Assembly (NCBI GenBank): GCA_963693305.1
Contig: OY855906.1
Location: forward strand, 32,751,491 to 32,815,490
From: Meandrina meandrites
Lineage: Eukaryota > Cnidaria > Anthozoa > Scleractinia > Meandrinidae
Direction: 5' to 3'
DNA: 64,000 bases
Positions within the stretch are counted from its first letter, which is position 1, and every line of letters starts with the position of its first letter. The position numbers were made by a program, and so were the translations under genes. Shown here piece by piece: positions 35,517-45,370 of this stretch. The notes under the pieces are model-generated. The model saw nothing but the letters and a program-made list of their open reading frames with translations. It searched no databases and was not told the origin of the DNA.

Positions 35517-35810
35517 GTAAGTTTATATTTGATAGAATAGCTGCTAGCAATAGGAGCAATAGGCTTTCGCCCTCGATTTTATACAGCTTCCTTGATTACT
35601 GATAATATTGCGCAAGCGCTATGCACAAGTCAGCGGATTAAAATATCGAAATTGAGCTATTGAATAAAGACAGTGTTATTTTGAGGGTAACGTGTATTAT
35701 TTTGAGTGAAAATAAACGGTCAATTTCTAAAGAAAACAGCTATTAATGCCCTTCATATGGATTGAATAGTCGTGATACCGTACTAAATTATGGCTCATTT
35801 TCTTTTGCAG

Positions 35811-35831
35811 ACTCTGACGATGAAGACTGTG
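35811..35831 (+). CDS. 21-nt microexon, copy 2 (identical)
   Basis: Identical exon, acceptor and donor to 35496-35516, 315 bp downstream. Together with the phase-1 large exon at 41411 it would give an acidic run DSDDEDC-DSDDEDC-DPEDLNSLPEAS. Confidence 0.55.
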
Positions 35832-35891
35832 GTAAGTTTGTATTATAAAGAACAGCTGCGATACTTAACGAACATCCTCTCTTATCTTCAG

Positions 35892-35923
35892 ATCAATGCC
35901 TCTTCAGAGTTATTGACCCAGAG
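35892..35923 (+). CDS. Possible exon cut at its donor by a transposon
   Basis: Acceptor CTTATCTTCAG precedes 32 nt reading (D)QCLFRVIDPE, somewhat like the (D)DCQVAVISE exon at 34214. It ends CAGAG followed by GTACCG, where the TA belongs to the target site of the element starting at 35927. If the element is removed at its TA duplication the donor would read GTAAAT. Exit phase 0 does not match the phase-1 exon at 41411, so it may be obsolete or an alternative end. Confidence 0.28.
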
Positions 35924-36465
35924 GTACCGTAATGATTCGATTTAGCGCCCTCCTTTTAATAAGCGCTCCCTACCAAATAAGCGCCCCTATTTCAATTAGT
36001 ACCCCCATTCTTATAAGCGCGATGGTCCGAAATTTTAGAATGGTTTGGATAGATACGAACTGCTGAATTGATAAATGCCTGGTTGCATGTCTGCAACCAA
36101 TGTTATGGTGGTTTGAGATAAACTCGTGAACATTCACCGTACCGGACATGTATATATTTACTGTTAAAATGAACAATTCTTTTAAAAGTTAATGAACTTC
36201 TTTCAATAATTTGTTGCTGTTACAGTTTCTGTTATTGTTAGTTATTTTAAGGTGATTCCTCAGAAATAAAACTGTCCGATCGATTTTTTTGAAATTTTCG
36301 CAGAATGTTCCCTACCAAGCACTGTTTCGAAAAATACAATAAACAAGACGCCCGTTGGCCGTTTCCGCGGGATGGGAATGACTTTTCACGGTCACATTCT
36401 GTTTAAAATGTACAAAGAAATGGAAATGAAAGTACAAGAACTAAATAGAGTAATTTAAAAGACGC

Positions 36466-36520
36466 TAGACTACGAGCAGCCCCTATTTTTTCGCAGTCCG
36501 TCGAGCGTGAAAAGCAGAAT
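36466..36520. repeat. Dispersed repeat, inverted partner of 31195-31265
   Basis: Contains AGACTACGAGCAGCCCC and TTTTTTCGCAGTCC, the reverse complement of the segment near 31230. Confidence 0.75.
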
Positions 36521-36918
36521 TTGGGCATGGGACGCGGGAAATCTTGCCTGATTGTTGGGAATTCGGGAAATTTTCACTACTTAGATAAACCATGACGCAG
36601 TCGAGGGTGTTCCTGTAAACTTTTTATCAAGGACAGTGCGTACGTGTACAGGAAGACCCATCACGCTTTCATATCGGGCTCTTTCATCGTACTGAGGTAT
36701 GAAGAGCTAACTCCATGTTGCAGTAGACTCACAACACGCGTAAAACAAAATAACAACTAAAAGGGCAAATCTACATCTTAAATTCATAAGCTTATGCAAA
36801 AAGTAGTCCTTTTTTAAATGAATTTCTGAGAAAAGAAAAACGGGATTCGGGAAAGCGATGGCAAAAAGTTCGGGATGCGGGATTCGCGTGAAAACGGAGC
36901 GGGAATGCGGGATCAGGA

Positions 36919-36940
36919 CCCCCCCCCCCCCCCCCCCCCC
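36919..36940 (+). repeat. Poly-C run (22 C)
   Basis: Uninterrupted C run, just after GGGATTCGCGTG-type repeats of 'CGGGA'. Length may be affected by sequencing. Confidence 0.9.
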
Positions 36941-36954
36941 TCTTCCAGACCCTG

Positions 36955-37390
36955 AATAACAGGCATTCCATTTTCTTTATGATGAAGGTTTGAGATGACC
37001 TTGAAATAAACAAAATCTATTAACTACAGACCGTTATGCTGATATTCAAGCCTACGATTCTTCACCGGAGGTTGTCACTTTTATTTTTTTTTTGTCTGAT
37101 TAAGTAACGAGTCAGTATTTAGTCCGAAACAAACAGTCTCATTTAGTACAATATTCAGAAACTTCTAACATGTATCGAACATGAAGTGTTAAAAAAATCA
37201 GATAGTGACAATTGATTACGGAACTGCCGATCATGAGACATCATGTCTCTATCTTGACGTTTTCAATTGCCAGCAAAAATACGTTTGTCGGGAAAGCGTG
37301 GGAAATAGCTTTTCGATGCGTTGCCTAGTTATGTGGTACATCTTATTAAGTTCAGGAATAAATGTCTTGTGTTGCTTGCCATAGATTTAC
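36955..37390. repeat. Block duplicated in inverted orientation at 60530-60925
   Basis: About 430 bp, including GAGACATCATGTCTCTATCT and TTGCCAGCAAAAATACGTTT, matches the reverse complement of 60530-60925 at roughly 85-90% by eye. Contains the palindrome GAGACATCATGTCTC. Non-coding. Confidence 0.8.
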
Positions 37391-37557
37391 TTCAGTCTAC
37401 GTTTCGAAAATGAAACAATTCCATTCGTGAATCATTCGCATGTTCAACGGTAGTTTTTAAGTTGTTTTGTTATTGTCCTTGAGTGCACTTGCCTGTTTAG
37501 ATCTGACAACATGAGCCGGGCAATAAGGTTTGTTAGCTGAGTTGCGAGTTAAACCAG

Positions 37558-37998
37558 TCATGTACCATGGGAACTGGGTTTTGCAGCAAAGGAATGGACA
37601 GTCCGTTCATGCCGAGTCAGGGTATCGGAGCGACTGTACTTCTTTCCACATCCCAGCGCAACGCAAGTAAACACTTTTTTCTCGGAATTTTGAAGATGTG
37701 TCTTTCGATGGTTGCTCAAATGATCTTTTCTTCCAAAGGCCTTGGTGCATATTTCGCACTTGTGGGGTCGCACGCCGGTGTGGATGCGTTTGTGGCGGGT
37801 TAACTCCTCGTTACGAGCGAAGCGTTTCTCGCAGCCATCAAACGAACATTGAAACGGCTTCTCGCCGGAATGAGTTCGTAAATGACCTTGAAGCTGTCCG
37901 TTGTTGCTGCATCGTATATCACACAAATGGCAAGCTTTTTTGCGAGGGCGCTTATTCCTCGGAATTTCACTTCGTGCACTACTAGCTGAATTTTCCAT
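37558..37998 (-). CDS. C2H2 zinc-finger protein, four fingers, single exon
   Basis: The ATG at 37998 starts a 146-residue protein (MENSASSARSEIPRNKRPRK...) with four C2H2 fingers. Zinc ligands are C23/C26/H39/H43, C51/C56/H69/H73, C81/C84/H97/H101 and C112/C117/H130/H135. Linkers are HSGEKPFQC and HTGVRPHKC between fingers 1-3 and a longer one before finger 4, whose helix starts RSDTLTRH, as in Sp/KLF/EGR-type DNA-binding fingers. The basic stretch 14-21 could be a nuclear localisation signal. The frame stays open upstream to 38244 but without an ATG. That part is a direct repeat (CVRVFKPTIL twice), so I prefer 37998. It is intact and intronless, and nested in TIR elements. Role: presumably a sequence-specific nuclear transcription factor; targets unknown. 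Confidence 0.72.
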   Translation of the reverse strand: MENSASSARSEIPRNKRPRKKACHLCDIRCSNNGQLQGHLRTHSGEKPFQCSFDGCEKRFARNEELTRHKRIHTGVRPHKCEICTKAFGRKDHLSNHRKTHLQNSEKKVFTCVALGCGKKYSRSDTLTRHERTVHSFAAKPSSHGT

Positions 37999-38017
37999 TT
38001 CGGGAAGTCGAGTAAGA

Positions 38018-38110
38018 ATCGTTGGTTTGAAAACGCGAACACATGCAGGAAAATTTTGTGGTGCCGCAGATGTGTGAAAGAGAATCGTTGGTTTGAAAAC
38101 ACGAACACAT
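38018..38110. repeat. Short direct repeat upstream of the zinc-finger ORF
   Basis: GAATCGTTGGTTTGAAAAC followed by (G/A)CGAACACAT occurs at about 38016 and 38083, spacing about 67 bp. It lies in the presumed 5' region of the zinc-finger gene. Confidence 0.8.
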
Positions 38111-38541
38111 CCTATACAATTTTGTGTGGCTTGCATGGTTGAAACAGCACATTCCAACAAAACACGTGAAAAGTGCCCCTTCCTCCTAGGAAGGACCGTT
38201 CCATCAATTACCAAGCAAAAAGCCCTGGGAACGAAAATTCGCACTTTGAATTCTTTGTTTGACGCATTAAATCTTACAAGCTTGGAGGTGAACCTGAAAA
38301 AACGATTGTAAAAGAAAAAATACTTTCCGTCTTCGAGAATGACTATTCCATTCTATCATTTAACGCGAACGATGACGTTTGATTTTTTTCTTCCGTAAAG
38401 TTAAATATAGGATTCTGGGCAGATTTGACGCACGAATTTACAAACTGATTGGAAAATGTTTCGGCGAGGTATCGTCATATTCCACGTCAAACTAAACGCC
38501 TGACTGCGCGTACCAGGCATTCGTAGCTAGTCGTTGCACTG

Positions 38542-38784
38542 AGTGTATCACCCATAAATGTAATAAAAACCATAAATGTAATAAAAATTAACCATAAATG
38601 TAATACTAACCATAAATGTAATAACTTTTAACCACAAATGTAATAAATCCACTAACCATAAATGTAATAAAATTTGCCCATAAATGTAATAAACTGAACA
38701 ACCATAAATGTAATAAGGCTTAACCATAAATGTAATAAACTGGCTATGACTTCCGAATCAAGGGGCTACAAACTTGTCATTCTC
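38542..38784 (+). repeat. Left TIR with CCATAAATGTAATAA array
   Basis: Motifs start near 38551, 38570, 38591, 38611, 38632, 38656, 38678, 38701 and 38724, one with CACAAATG. The arm then runs on through GACTTCCGAATCAAGGGGCT to CATTCTC. Confidence 0.85.
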
Positions 38785-39877
38785 ATTCTCGTGAAATTGA
38801 CTTGAAAGTTTCAATTAGGCCCCTAAAGGCATGACTTTTTAAAGAAACAAAAATGCTATTTATTCGTGTGCAATCCTAAACGAGGAACATACGGCATGAA
38901 ACATACATTGCAGTTTTTCCCGAGACACCCTAACGAGACCAAACTTACCAAAGAAATTTAGCCCCCAAAGTATAGGTCTAATAAGGTTTTGCTGTGAATA
39001 GTGACATAGTGAGTGTGACACCTCAGTAATACGGACAACGGACTATGTAACAGCCATCATTTGGAGAAAAGGAAAGAAGTAGGAAAAAAAGGAAAGAAGT
39101 AGCTATACTTTCCAGGACATAGAACGGAAGCACTAGGTTTTTGTAGGAAATGTAAAAATATATGTTAAGGTTGTTTTATATATTCGAAAATCAACAATAA
39201 CAGGTACTCTTCACACAATATCTTTAATAATTACTTGCCGCTTTTGTGTTAACGTTGTAATAAACCGAGGTTTGTTCTATAGAATGTTGTCCAGTATTTT
39301 ACCCTTGTATTTAACATGTGCCTCAAGGGATGTCTAGCATATCTTCTCTGTTTAACACTTAGTATGAAACTTGGATCACCTGCCCCACCCAACCAACCTT
39401 CAAGTCAGCAGTTCTAGCCCGAGAGTCCCATCTTTGTAGATTGTTCTGGCTCCAACAGGGAACATCCAATCCCCTTCCCCACCCTACCACTTTACTTGAC
39501 ATTGGTTTTAAGGGCGAATAACGTCGGCAGGAAAGCATGAGTGGGCACGGGGAAACGGAGAGTACAAGTTTGCAAATCCTGGTGGATATACGGGAAAGTT
39601 TGAAAAATTTAAACAGGCGTATTCCTTATAAAGCATAAAGTGATGTTTGACTGAATTCGTCTTGACTCAAAGAGAACCTCAATCTCTTTCAAATAAATGA
39701 AATATCATCAACCACCAGCACTTCAAACGTCCTGGTATATAGACTTTCTAATCATACTTGGGTACTTCCTTAATGTTCGCAGACCATAATTATAGCTTCT
39801 TGGGTATTGGTTTCTGGGTTAATTAAAACACTAACTTGATGCACGAGTCCCGTGTCCTGAAGTAAGAGGTGCACAAA

Positions 39878-40120
39878 GAGAATGACAAGTTTGTAGCCCC
39901 TTGATTCGGAAGTCATAGCCAGTTTATTACATTTATGGTTAAGCCTTATTACATTTATGGTTGTTCAGTTTATTACATTTATGGGCAAATTTTATTACAT
40001 TTATGGATAGTGGATTTATTACATTTGTGGTTAAAAGTTATTACATTTATGGTTAGTATTACATTTATGGTTAATATTTATTACATTTATGGTTTTTATT
40101 ACATTTATGGGTGATACACT
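39878..40120 (-). repeat. Right TIR with TTATTACATTTATGG array
   Basis: Inverted copy of the left arm with the same motif order, including the single CACAAATG variant (here CATTTGTGG). One spacer differs: ATAGTGG against CCACTAACC. Confidence 0.85.
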
Positions 40121-40805
40121 GAGAATGAAAAAAAAGAAAAGAAAAAAAAAATGAAAACTCGATGTAGTCGATGTAAGTACCTAAAGCACAGGCTTATCCC
40201 TTGTTTTGAGTAGGTTTCGTTTACTTAGTAATCTATAAAGTCACACTAGTTAGGGGTGGCTCGTCCCGCGCTCTTAAGTCGTCTCGCGTTCCCATACAGA
40301 ACACATGTTGTGCTAGACATCTATTGTGTAATATCTGTGGATTTTGTGCGGTCCAGCTAGCGGTGGACAAGCGCCGCTATGCTCAAGTTATGCAAGCGCT
40401 TCGAGAAATCGATAACGTCCCACTTAAAATCCGAAACTAGTACGCTTACGAGCGAGTGAATACACGTATATAATTTAAATTAACACTGTGGCTATATGCC
40501 CGGCAGCCGGGCACGGTCTAAATGGACTAAATGCCCGGCAGCCAAAACATTTTACACTGAAATGTTCTTTTAAACTTCTTGAAAGTATTAGATGTGTTTT
40601 TAGAAATATTGAGCGATTCCAAAAACCATGTTGGTTTTCTAGTTGATGAAATATCTAAACTTTCGCTCTAATCACGCGTAAAATTCTGCGCAGAAGGGAT
40701 GCGCAATGCAATACTGAGGAATCACCTTAATATTTATTAAAGTTTTGTTTTGAACGTTTGGTTGTTTCTCATAAAGCGCCCAGGCACTAAATTGAATCAT
40801 TACGG

Positions 40806-41410
40806 TAAATAGAAACGAAAACAAGGAGGCGTCCTACACTCACAGTATTAATGTAAATTAGTAAATGTAAATGTAAATAAGTATTGATTGTTGGGTGTAC
40901 CTGACAAATCTCGATTCGTCAAGAGTGAGCCCAAATGTAGGTGCTTGGAGCAATATGCAAAAATCTGTAATGTTCTACCGTGGCAGTGACAAAAATATTG
41001 TACATTGCGATGGAGTCAAAATTCAAAGTATAATCAAGGCTAAAAAGAATTTTCTTGCAAGTTTGATTCAAGATTTTCAATTCAGTAGAAAGTAAGACTA
41101 TGAGATGGAGAAGACAGAAATTTTTAAAGGACAGATTTCAACTGGTAATTTCAAAATAGCCCACATCAATACACTTTAGTTCGCGTTATCTTTCTTTTGC
41201 GTAACGAGCCCAAACAACGGCTGCAAAGGAGACTAGTATCATTAGCATGTTCCAGGCGTTCGGTTAGTTGGGGAGCAGCGCGAAATACGGGATTAGCGTG
41301 ACAAACGGCGATATCTAACCCTGGACTAACCGAACGCCCAGAACAGGCTAAGTATCATATGATTGCTCGTAGAATAATTGTTGTTCTTGTTATTCTTATT
41401 TAACATGTAG
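40806..41410. other. Intron flank shared with copy B, with a hairpin repeat
   Basis: Almost identical to 63001-63578. A foldback at about 41247-41342 pairs GGCGTTCGGTTAGT with ACTAACCGAACGCC. A 66-codon frame at 40895-41095 appears in both copies, but the two copies are too similar overall for that to show selection. Confidence 0.6.
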
Positions 41411-41916
41411 ATCCTGAAGATTTGAACAGCCTTCCTGAAGCCAGCTTAGCTATAGAAGGGAAAAACAGAATTTCAAAAAATTGCTCTTTGCTAGATGGGC
41501 AATTCGGACAGGGGTTTGCCACTTCAATCACCTATTCATTCATATACCATTATGGTCATTCGTTCAAAGCGTCACTTGTACCTACTATTCAGGTATCTCC
41601 AGAGGGTTTTCAAGTATTCCTGTACGACTGCAGAAGTGACGTGATGCTCGCACAAAGTTTTCTTTGGGAGCGTTCATCGTTAATATTCTTGTGGGCAGTT
41701 CTCCATTACTTTCTGTTCTTCCCTCCCACTATAAATACAAAAGCTACTACTTCAATATATTCATTTGGCTACGGTTATCGATCAGGGGGATTTGAGACTG
41801 TTGAGGGCTTCCATGCACTGAAAAAAGACCAGTTTTATTTTGGGTTACACAGGAACTCAAAGGAGTTCCAAAAAAAAAAGTCTCAATTTGGTAGACGGAC
41901 TAAGACGTATAGATAA
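41411..41916 (+). CDS. Large, probably terminal exon of an unrecognised gene (copy A)
   Basis: Acceptor TTTAACATGTAG leads in phase 1 into 168 codons, (D)PEDLNSLPEASLAIEGKN and on, ending RTKTYR-stop at 41916. The phase matches the microexons at 35496 and 35811. The protein is mixed hydrophobic/aromatic (FATSITYSFIYHYGHSF, IQVSPEGFQVFLYD, LIFLWAVLHYFLFFPP). The last of these could be one membrane segment, or the core of a globular domain. No known domain is recognised. Copy B at 63579 is frameshifted, so this copy is the only one potentially functional here. Confidence 0.5.
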
Positions 41917-42967
41917 GGTCGACTTTTTTGTATAACTGTTGTATGCAGCTTGCTCACGTCATGTCTGGAACACGCATCGTGTCGTCTAAAATCAGGCGTA
42001 CATCTTCACGACAGTTGATCACAACACGAAAAGTGTGGTAGGGTTTTGAAACAGACGTAGCCACAATCAAAATGTTAGAATAACGAGTTTTATTAAATTC
42101 TCAACCTCGGATAATGCAATTCTAGCTTTCTGATTGGTTCACTAGATCTCGGTTATCAGCCATTATACCTGCGTTTGACCTTATATGGGAAACGAGTGCG
42201 GCAAGTGCCGCTCAGTTTAAAATTTTCCCTGCGGGAGAGAGTTCCATCAGAAAAATGGCAAATTTGGCGAGGTTTATAAGCTTATACAAGAAATAATCGA
42301 CAGTGCCTTCCCTAAAACCACACAAATACCACAAAATGCCATAGTTGACTTAACTACGTAAAACTGAAAGGATTGATGCGAAATGTTTAATTAAAAATAC
42401 TTGTAAATGTACATCAAGAGCGGCTGAACGAAGAAGAAAAGCAGCAAATAATTTACGGGAAGACCAGAAAACTGACACAATTTCAGGCAGTGTTAGACGT
42501 AAATGTGGCTCAGCACTTCAGTTAAGTTTGTTACCTTTCAATCTTGGTCTTGTCCTTTTATACTTCAATAAATTTCATCGAATCTGAGTGTAATTTCGTT
42601 TCAGCATATTATAAATGTAGTAGTCTTCATGACAGCCGTGGAGCCGTACGTAAACAAGTACAATATGTAAACACTTGCTTCGCTCGTCTTGCACAAGGCG
42701 TATAATTTCCAAAAAAGCTATTGCTTCGGATCTTCCCGTAAACCTTAATTGTTGTCACAATTTTCCAGGATGAAAAGATGATTTACGAGGAGATTTTCCG
42801 AGGAAAATCTTCAGAAGAAAACTCTCTCGCTCGCTTTCCTCGCGTGTTTCATTCAACTCAAAAAGTGAACACCGCGCCACAAATTTTCCCGCCTCCTCAT
42901 ACTATCACTTCGTTTACATCAAAATGAAATGTCCACTTGATTTATACTAAAGAAGAATTTAATAAAA
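41917..42967. other. No gene seen
   Basis: AT-rich unique-looking DNA. No supported gene. Confidence 0.4.
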
Positions 42968-43078
42968 CAATTATTCCATTCGCCCTTGTTGGATACGAGT
43001 GGTTATAGCCAACTCGGCGCTTCGCGCCTCGTTGGCTATTTTCTACCTCGTATCCAACGCGGGCTCATGGAATAATTG
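42968..43078. mobile_element. Compact foldback MITE (111 bp)
   Basis: CAATTATTCCATTCGCCC and its inverted partner GGGCTCATGGAATAATTG bracket a second inverted pair GTTGGATACGAG / CTCGTATCCAAC and a GC-rich loop (GGCGCTTCGCGCC). A related end, CTCGTGGAATAATTGTTGTT, occurs at 63534, beside copy B. Confidence 0.85.
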
Positions 43079-43171
43079 TTAAGTATACGATATTTGCCTG
43101 ACGTGAGCAGCGCGCGCTACAAAAGTCGCATACGACAGTCGTAAGCGGAAAACCCTTTTATTCTTATTGAA
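43079..43171 (-). other. Flank of the 43.2-kb inverted-repeat element
   Basis: Left of the inverted arms. An antisense open frame of 186 codons (43079-43639) runs across this and the element. It has no recognised motif and its end portion is the TIR itself, so it is not called as a gene. Confidence 0.4.
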
Positions 43172-43706
43172 GCTGCTTAGCGGCCCGGAGGGCCCCAGAG
43201 CGGAGCCCCATAACGACATAAAAACGAGGATCATGCATGCATAGAAATAGGGAAACCATGCATTCAATTTTTCATGGTCATCATGGTTAGCGGCATGGTT
43301 CGTGTGCGCCGTACGCTCCTCCAACAGCACAGAATAATCTAATACACCATGTAGGTTTGCAAAACGACGACAATTTTGAAAGCAAAAGTATCCGACTTCT
43401 TCCAACCGTACGAAAGGAACGCCCTTAAACAAGGCATAAACCTTTGAAATATCGTGTTTCATCGGGCTCGTACTTAATTTATGTCTCGAGTCATCCTTGG
43501 GTAGCAGCCGTCGGCTCTGTGTTTTGCTGCACATGCAGCGGGTGTAGAGAGTATAGCTGTTATAATCAAGGCTGTTGTTTACTGAGAAGTGTTCAAGTAT
43601 ACTCGATAACACAAGGAGATAGTAAAAGAATACATGCATGCATGATTCTCCTTTTTCTTTGGTTATGGGGCTCCGATCTGAGGCCCTTCAGGCCGCTAGA
43701 GTTTCG
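43172..43706. mobile_element. Inverted-repeat element, about 530 bp
   Basis: The left arm (about 43172-43242: TTAGCGGCCCGGAGGGCC ... CGGAGCCCCATAAC ... ATCATGCATGCAT) is matched inverted by 43632-43706 with scattered differences. The minus frame through the middle is open (STSPMKHDISKVYALFKGVP and on), so it may be a deleted element with residual coding sequence. Superfamily unknown. Confidence 0.7.
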
Positions 43707-44667
43707 CTAAATTCACTTGATTTTGAAAGATTGGGAGACAAAGGCTTTCAAAATAAATCTAGGCACTGAAACTGCTTTCCTGAAAACTAAAATTGAGACC
43801 GTTAGATTTGTGAAATTTGACCAAAGATTTTCGAGATGCACTTTTTTGGAAGACCACAGACCATTCACCAACTTCCTCCCTTCCCTGCCCCCAAATTATT
43901 GCCTAAAAATAACTACAATAGGGCGTGCACAATGGGAAGAGCGAGGAAGCAACATTCCTTCATTCCTTATAAGTGTTAGTCCGAAAAAACAATTAACTAT
44001 CGTCATGTGGTACCCGGGCTGGTACTAAACGCTCAAGCTACCTATCAATCGTTCGCTAAGAACGAAAATACAAACACATTAGTTTTAGCTTTAACAAGGC
44101 AGTTACTAGTATTTATTTTGAATGCACTTTTTAATAATAGAACTTTTTCTTGGGAAATAATGGAACGGACACCGAAGAAGTTTTTAATGCATTTGACGCA
44201 ATACTCCCTAACCTACAAATTTAGAAGTAACCTGTAAATTCCATTGAACCAATGAATTAGCCAATGATGGATAAAGAGGAACAACGTTTCAACTTGTATG
44301 CCTAAAAAAATACTTTATTAAATACTAAATACTTTGATAGTTATACTTAAAATTATCCATTCATTGTAGCCCCAATGGCATCAATTACAATAAAATTGTT
44401 ACCCCGTGCATTCAGACTTAAATTACATTTAATTATTTATTAGACCATTTCATTTCCAGCCATTGATGGCTGGGTAAATCGTATCTGTTCGTGCCATTTG
44501 TGACCGACCACGTTGGTGTGCAGTTTAAGCGCTGTCTGATTTGAACTCCGAAATTCTTGTAGATTTTTTTTAATCTCGCATTTTGTTGTCGATACGATTA
44601 ATTGGTAGTACTTAGCTCGTACAATTCAGGGGTAATCGTGCTAATCGGTTTGAAATTGCCCACCTCT
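43707..44667. other. No gene seen
   Basis: Open frames of 76-103 codons (43717-44028, 44007-44237) have no motif or consistent splice context. Confidence 0.35.
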
Positions 44668-44830
44668 CAGAGGCGGATCTACAAGGAGGTTGCAGGGGGC
44701 GCCCCTCCCCCCACCCCCCGGAAGATCATCTGCAGCTTTCGAATGCTACTGGTATTCTGAAAAAAAAAATCAGTAATGCCATTCCTGAGTGGTGCACCCC
44801 CTCCTAAGAAAAATCCTGTGTCCGCCCCTG
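44668..44830. mobile_element. hAT-like MITE (CAGAGGCGGATC ... GTCCGCCCCTG)
   Basis: Ends CAGAGGCGGATCT and, inverted, CAGGGGCGGACAC. CAG-starting 'GGCGGA' ends are typical of hAT non-autonomous elements. The 8-bp target duplication cannot be confirmed. G-rich left and C-rich interior. A related copy is at 55237-55424. Confidence 0.6.
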
Positions 44831-45279
44831 CCTCACAAGGTGGACGATAATTAGCAAAAAATTTAGTGGTTTAAAGAGGGCAAATATTTGGTCCAGGGAC
44901 TATTCTAAGGAACCGCGCCTCGAAACGCGGTAATGTAATTTTATAGATCGTAAGTACATTACTGGATGTGCCTAGTGGACAACACAGCAAATAAAGTGAA
45001 TATTTTTATCCTATGTTCTGTCTCTGTTTTCTTTATTTTAACTATGGAACGAAATGACCGGATACCTTTCTGTGCAGTTTGGGTTACTGTATCAATATAA
45101 TCGCACAATCATGATACGGAAAAAGTGTCAGGAGGGTAGCCCATCCCCCTAGATCAGCTGCACCTTTTAAATGCACGGCGTCTGCTTGCGCGTGAACTAT
45201 CAGATAGTTTTTTTTCATTATCTGATCAATCTGATTCACTTCGCTAAACTTCCTTCCTTCATCCTTCACCGGTGAATAC
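44831..45279. other. No gene seen
   Basis: Flank of the DIRS-like element; nothing recognised. Confidence 0.4.
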
Positions 45280-45370
45280 AAATGTATTTTGTAATGTTTT
45301 GGTATGTAACTGAAGTATGTAGGAATGTATTCATAAGATTGTGTTAATGATTTAGTTGTTTATTAATCCT
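45280..45370 (+). repeat. Split direct repeat A1
   Basis: AAATGTATTTTGTAATGTTT ... TTTATTAATCCT; matches A2 apart from a 5-bp insertion (TGTAA) at about 45304. Confidence 0.85.

Larger units (their letters stand above)
35330..35845 (+). repeat. Tandem duplication (315-bp offset) containing microexons
   Basis: Sequence at about 35350-35525 is repeated at about 35665-35840. Intronic parts differ at many positions, whereas the last 70 bp, including the polypyrimidine tract, the 21-nt exon and GTAAGTTT, are identical. Confidence 0.85.
38542..40120. mobile_element. 1.58-kb element with 243-bp TIRs built from a motif array
   Basis: The left (38542-38784) and right (39878-40120) arms are near-perfect inverted copies. 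Each begins AGTGTATCACCC and carries about nine or ten CCATAAATGTAATAA motifs with spacers of different lengths, and the spacer order is the same in both arms. The 1.1-kb centre has no substantial ORF. Arrayed subterminal motifs usually serve as transposase binding sites, so this is read as a non-autonomous DNA transposon of unknown superfamily. A target duplication is not clear (CACTG lies beside both ends). Confidence 0.85.
36251..40726. mobile_element. Inner TTAA-flanked TIR element (copy A), cargo-bearing
   Basis: GGTGATTCCTCAG with its inverted partner is bounded by TTAA at 36247-36250 and 40727-40730. In the paralogous copy B the same ends are only 651 bp apart (62181-62831). The two share about 90 bp at the left and 65 bp at the right but have different interiors. 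Copy A's 4.3-kb interior holds an inverted-duplicate block, a zinc-finger ORF and a 1.58-kb TIR element. No transposase is seen, so 'element with captured cargo' is inference; nested insertions alone could give the same picture. Confidence 0.6.
35927..40805. mobile_element. Outer TIR element of a nested stack (copy A)
   Basis: The left end CCGTAATGATTCGATTTAG is matched by the inverted right end CCGTAATGATTCAATTTAG. The element is flanked by TA at 35925-35926 and 40806-40807. Subterminal repeats of AATAAGCGCCC type follow the left end. A TTAA-flanked element is inserted inside at 36251-40726, which in turn contains a C2H2 gene and another TIR element. A second copy of the right half ends at 63000 with the same flank, so the insertion predates the segmental duplication. 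Confidence 0.65.

Noticed and set aside
43079..43639. 186-codon minus-strand ORF
   Set aside because: Runs through both arms of an inverted-repeat element; the C-terminal third is TIR sequence. Possibly a relic of element coding sequence, not a host gene.
44668..44830. Firm 8-bp target duplication for the hAT-like MITE
   Set aside because: Flanking octamers (CCACCTCT and CCTCACAA) do not match well enough; the same holds for 55237-55424.
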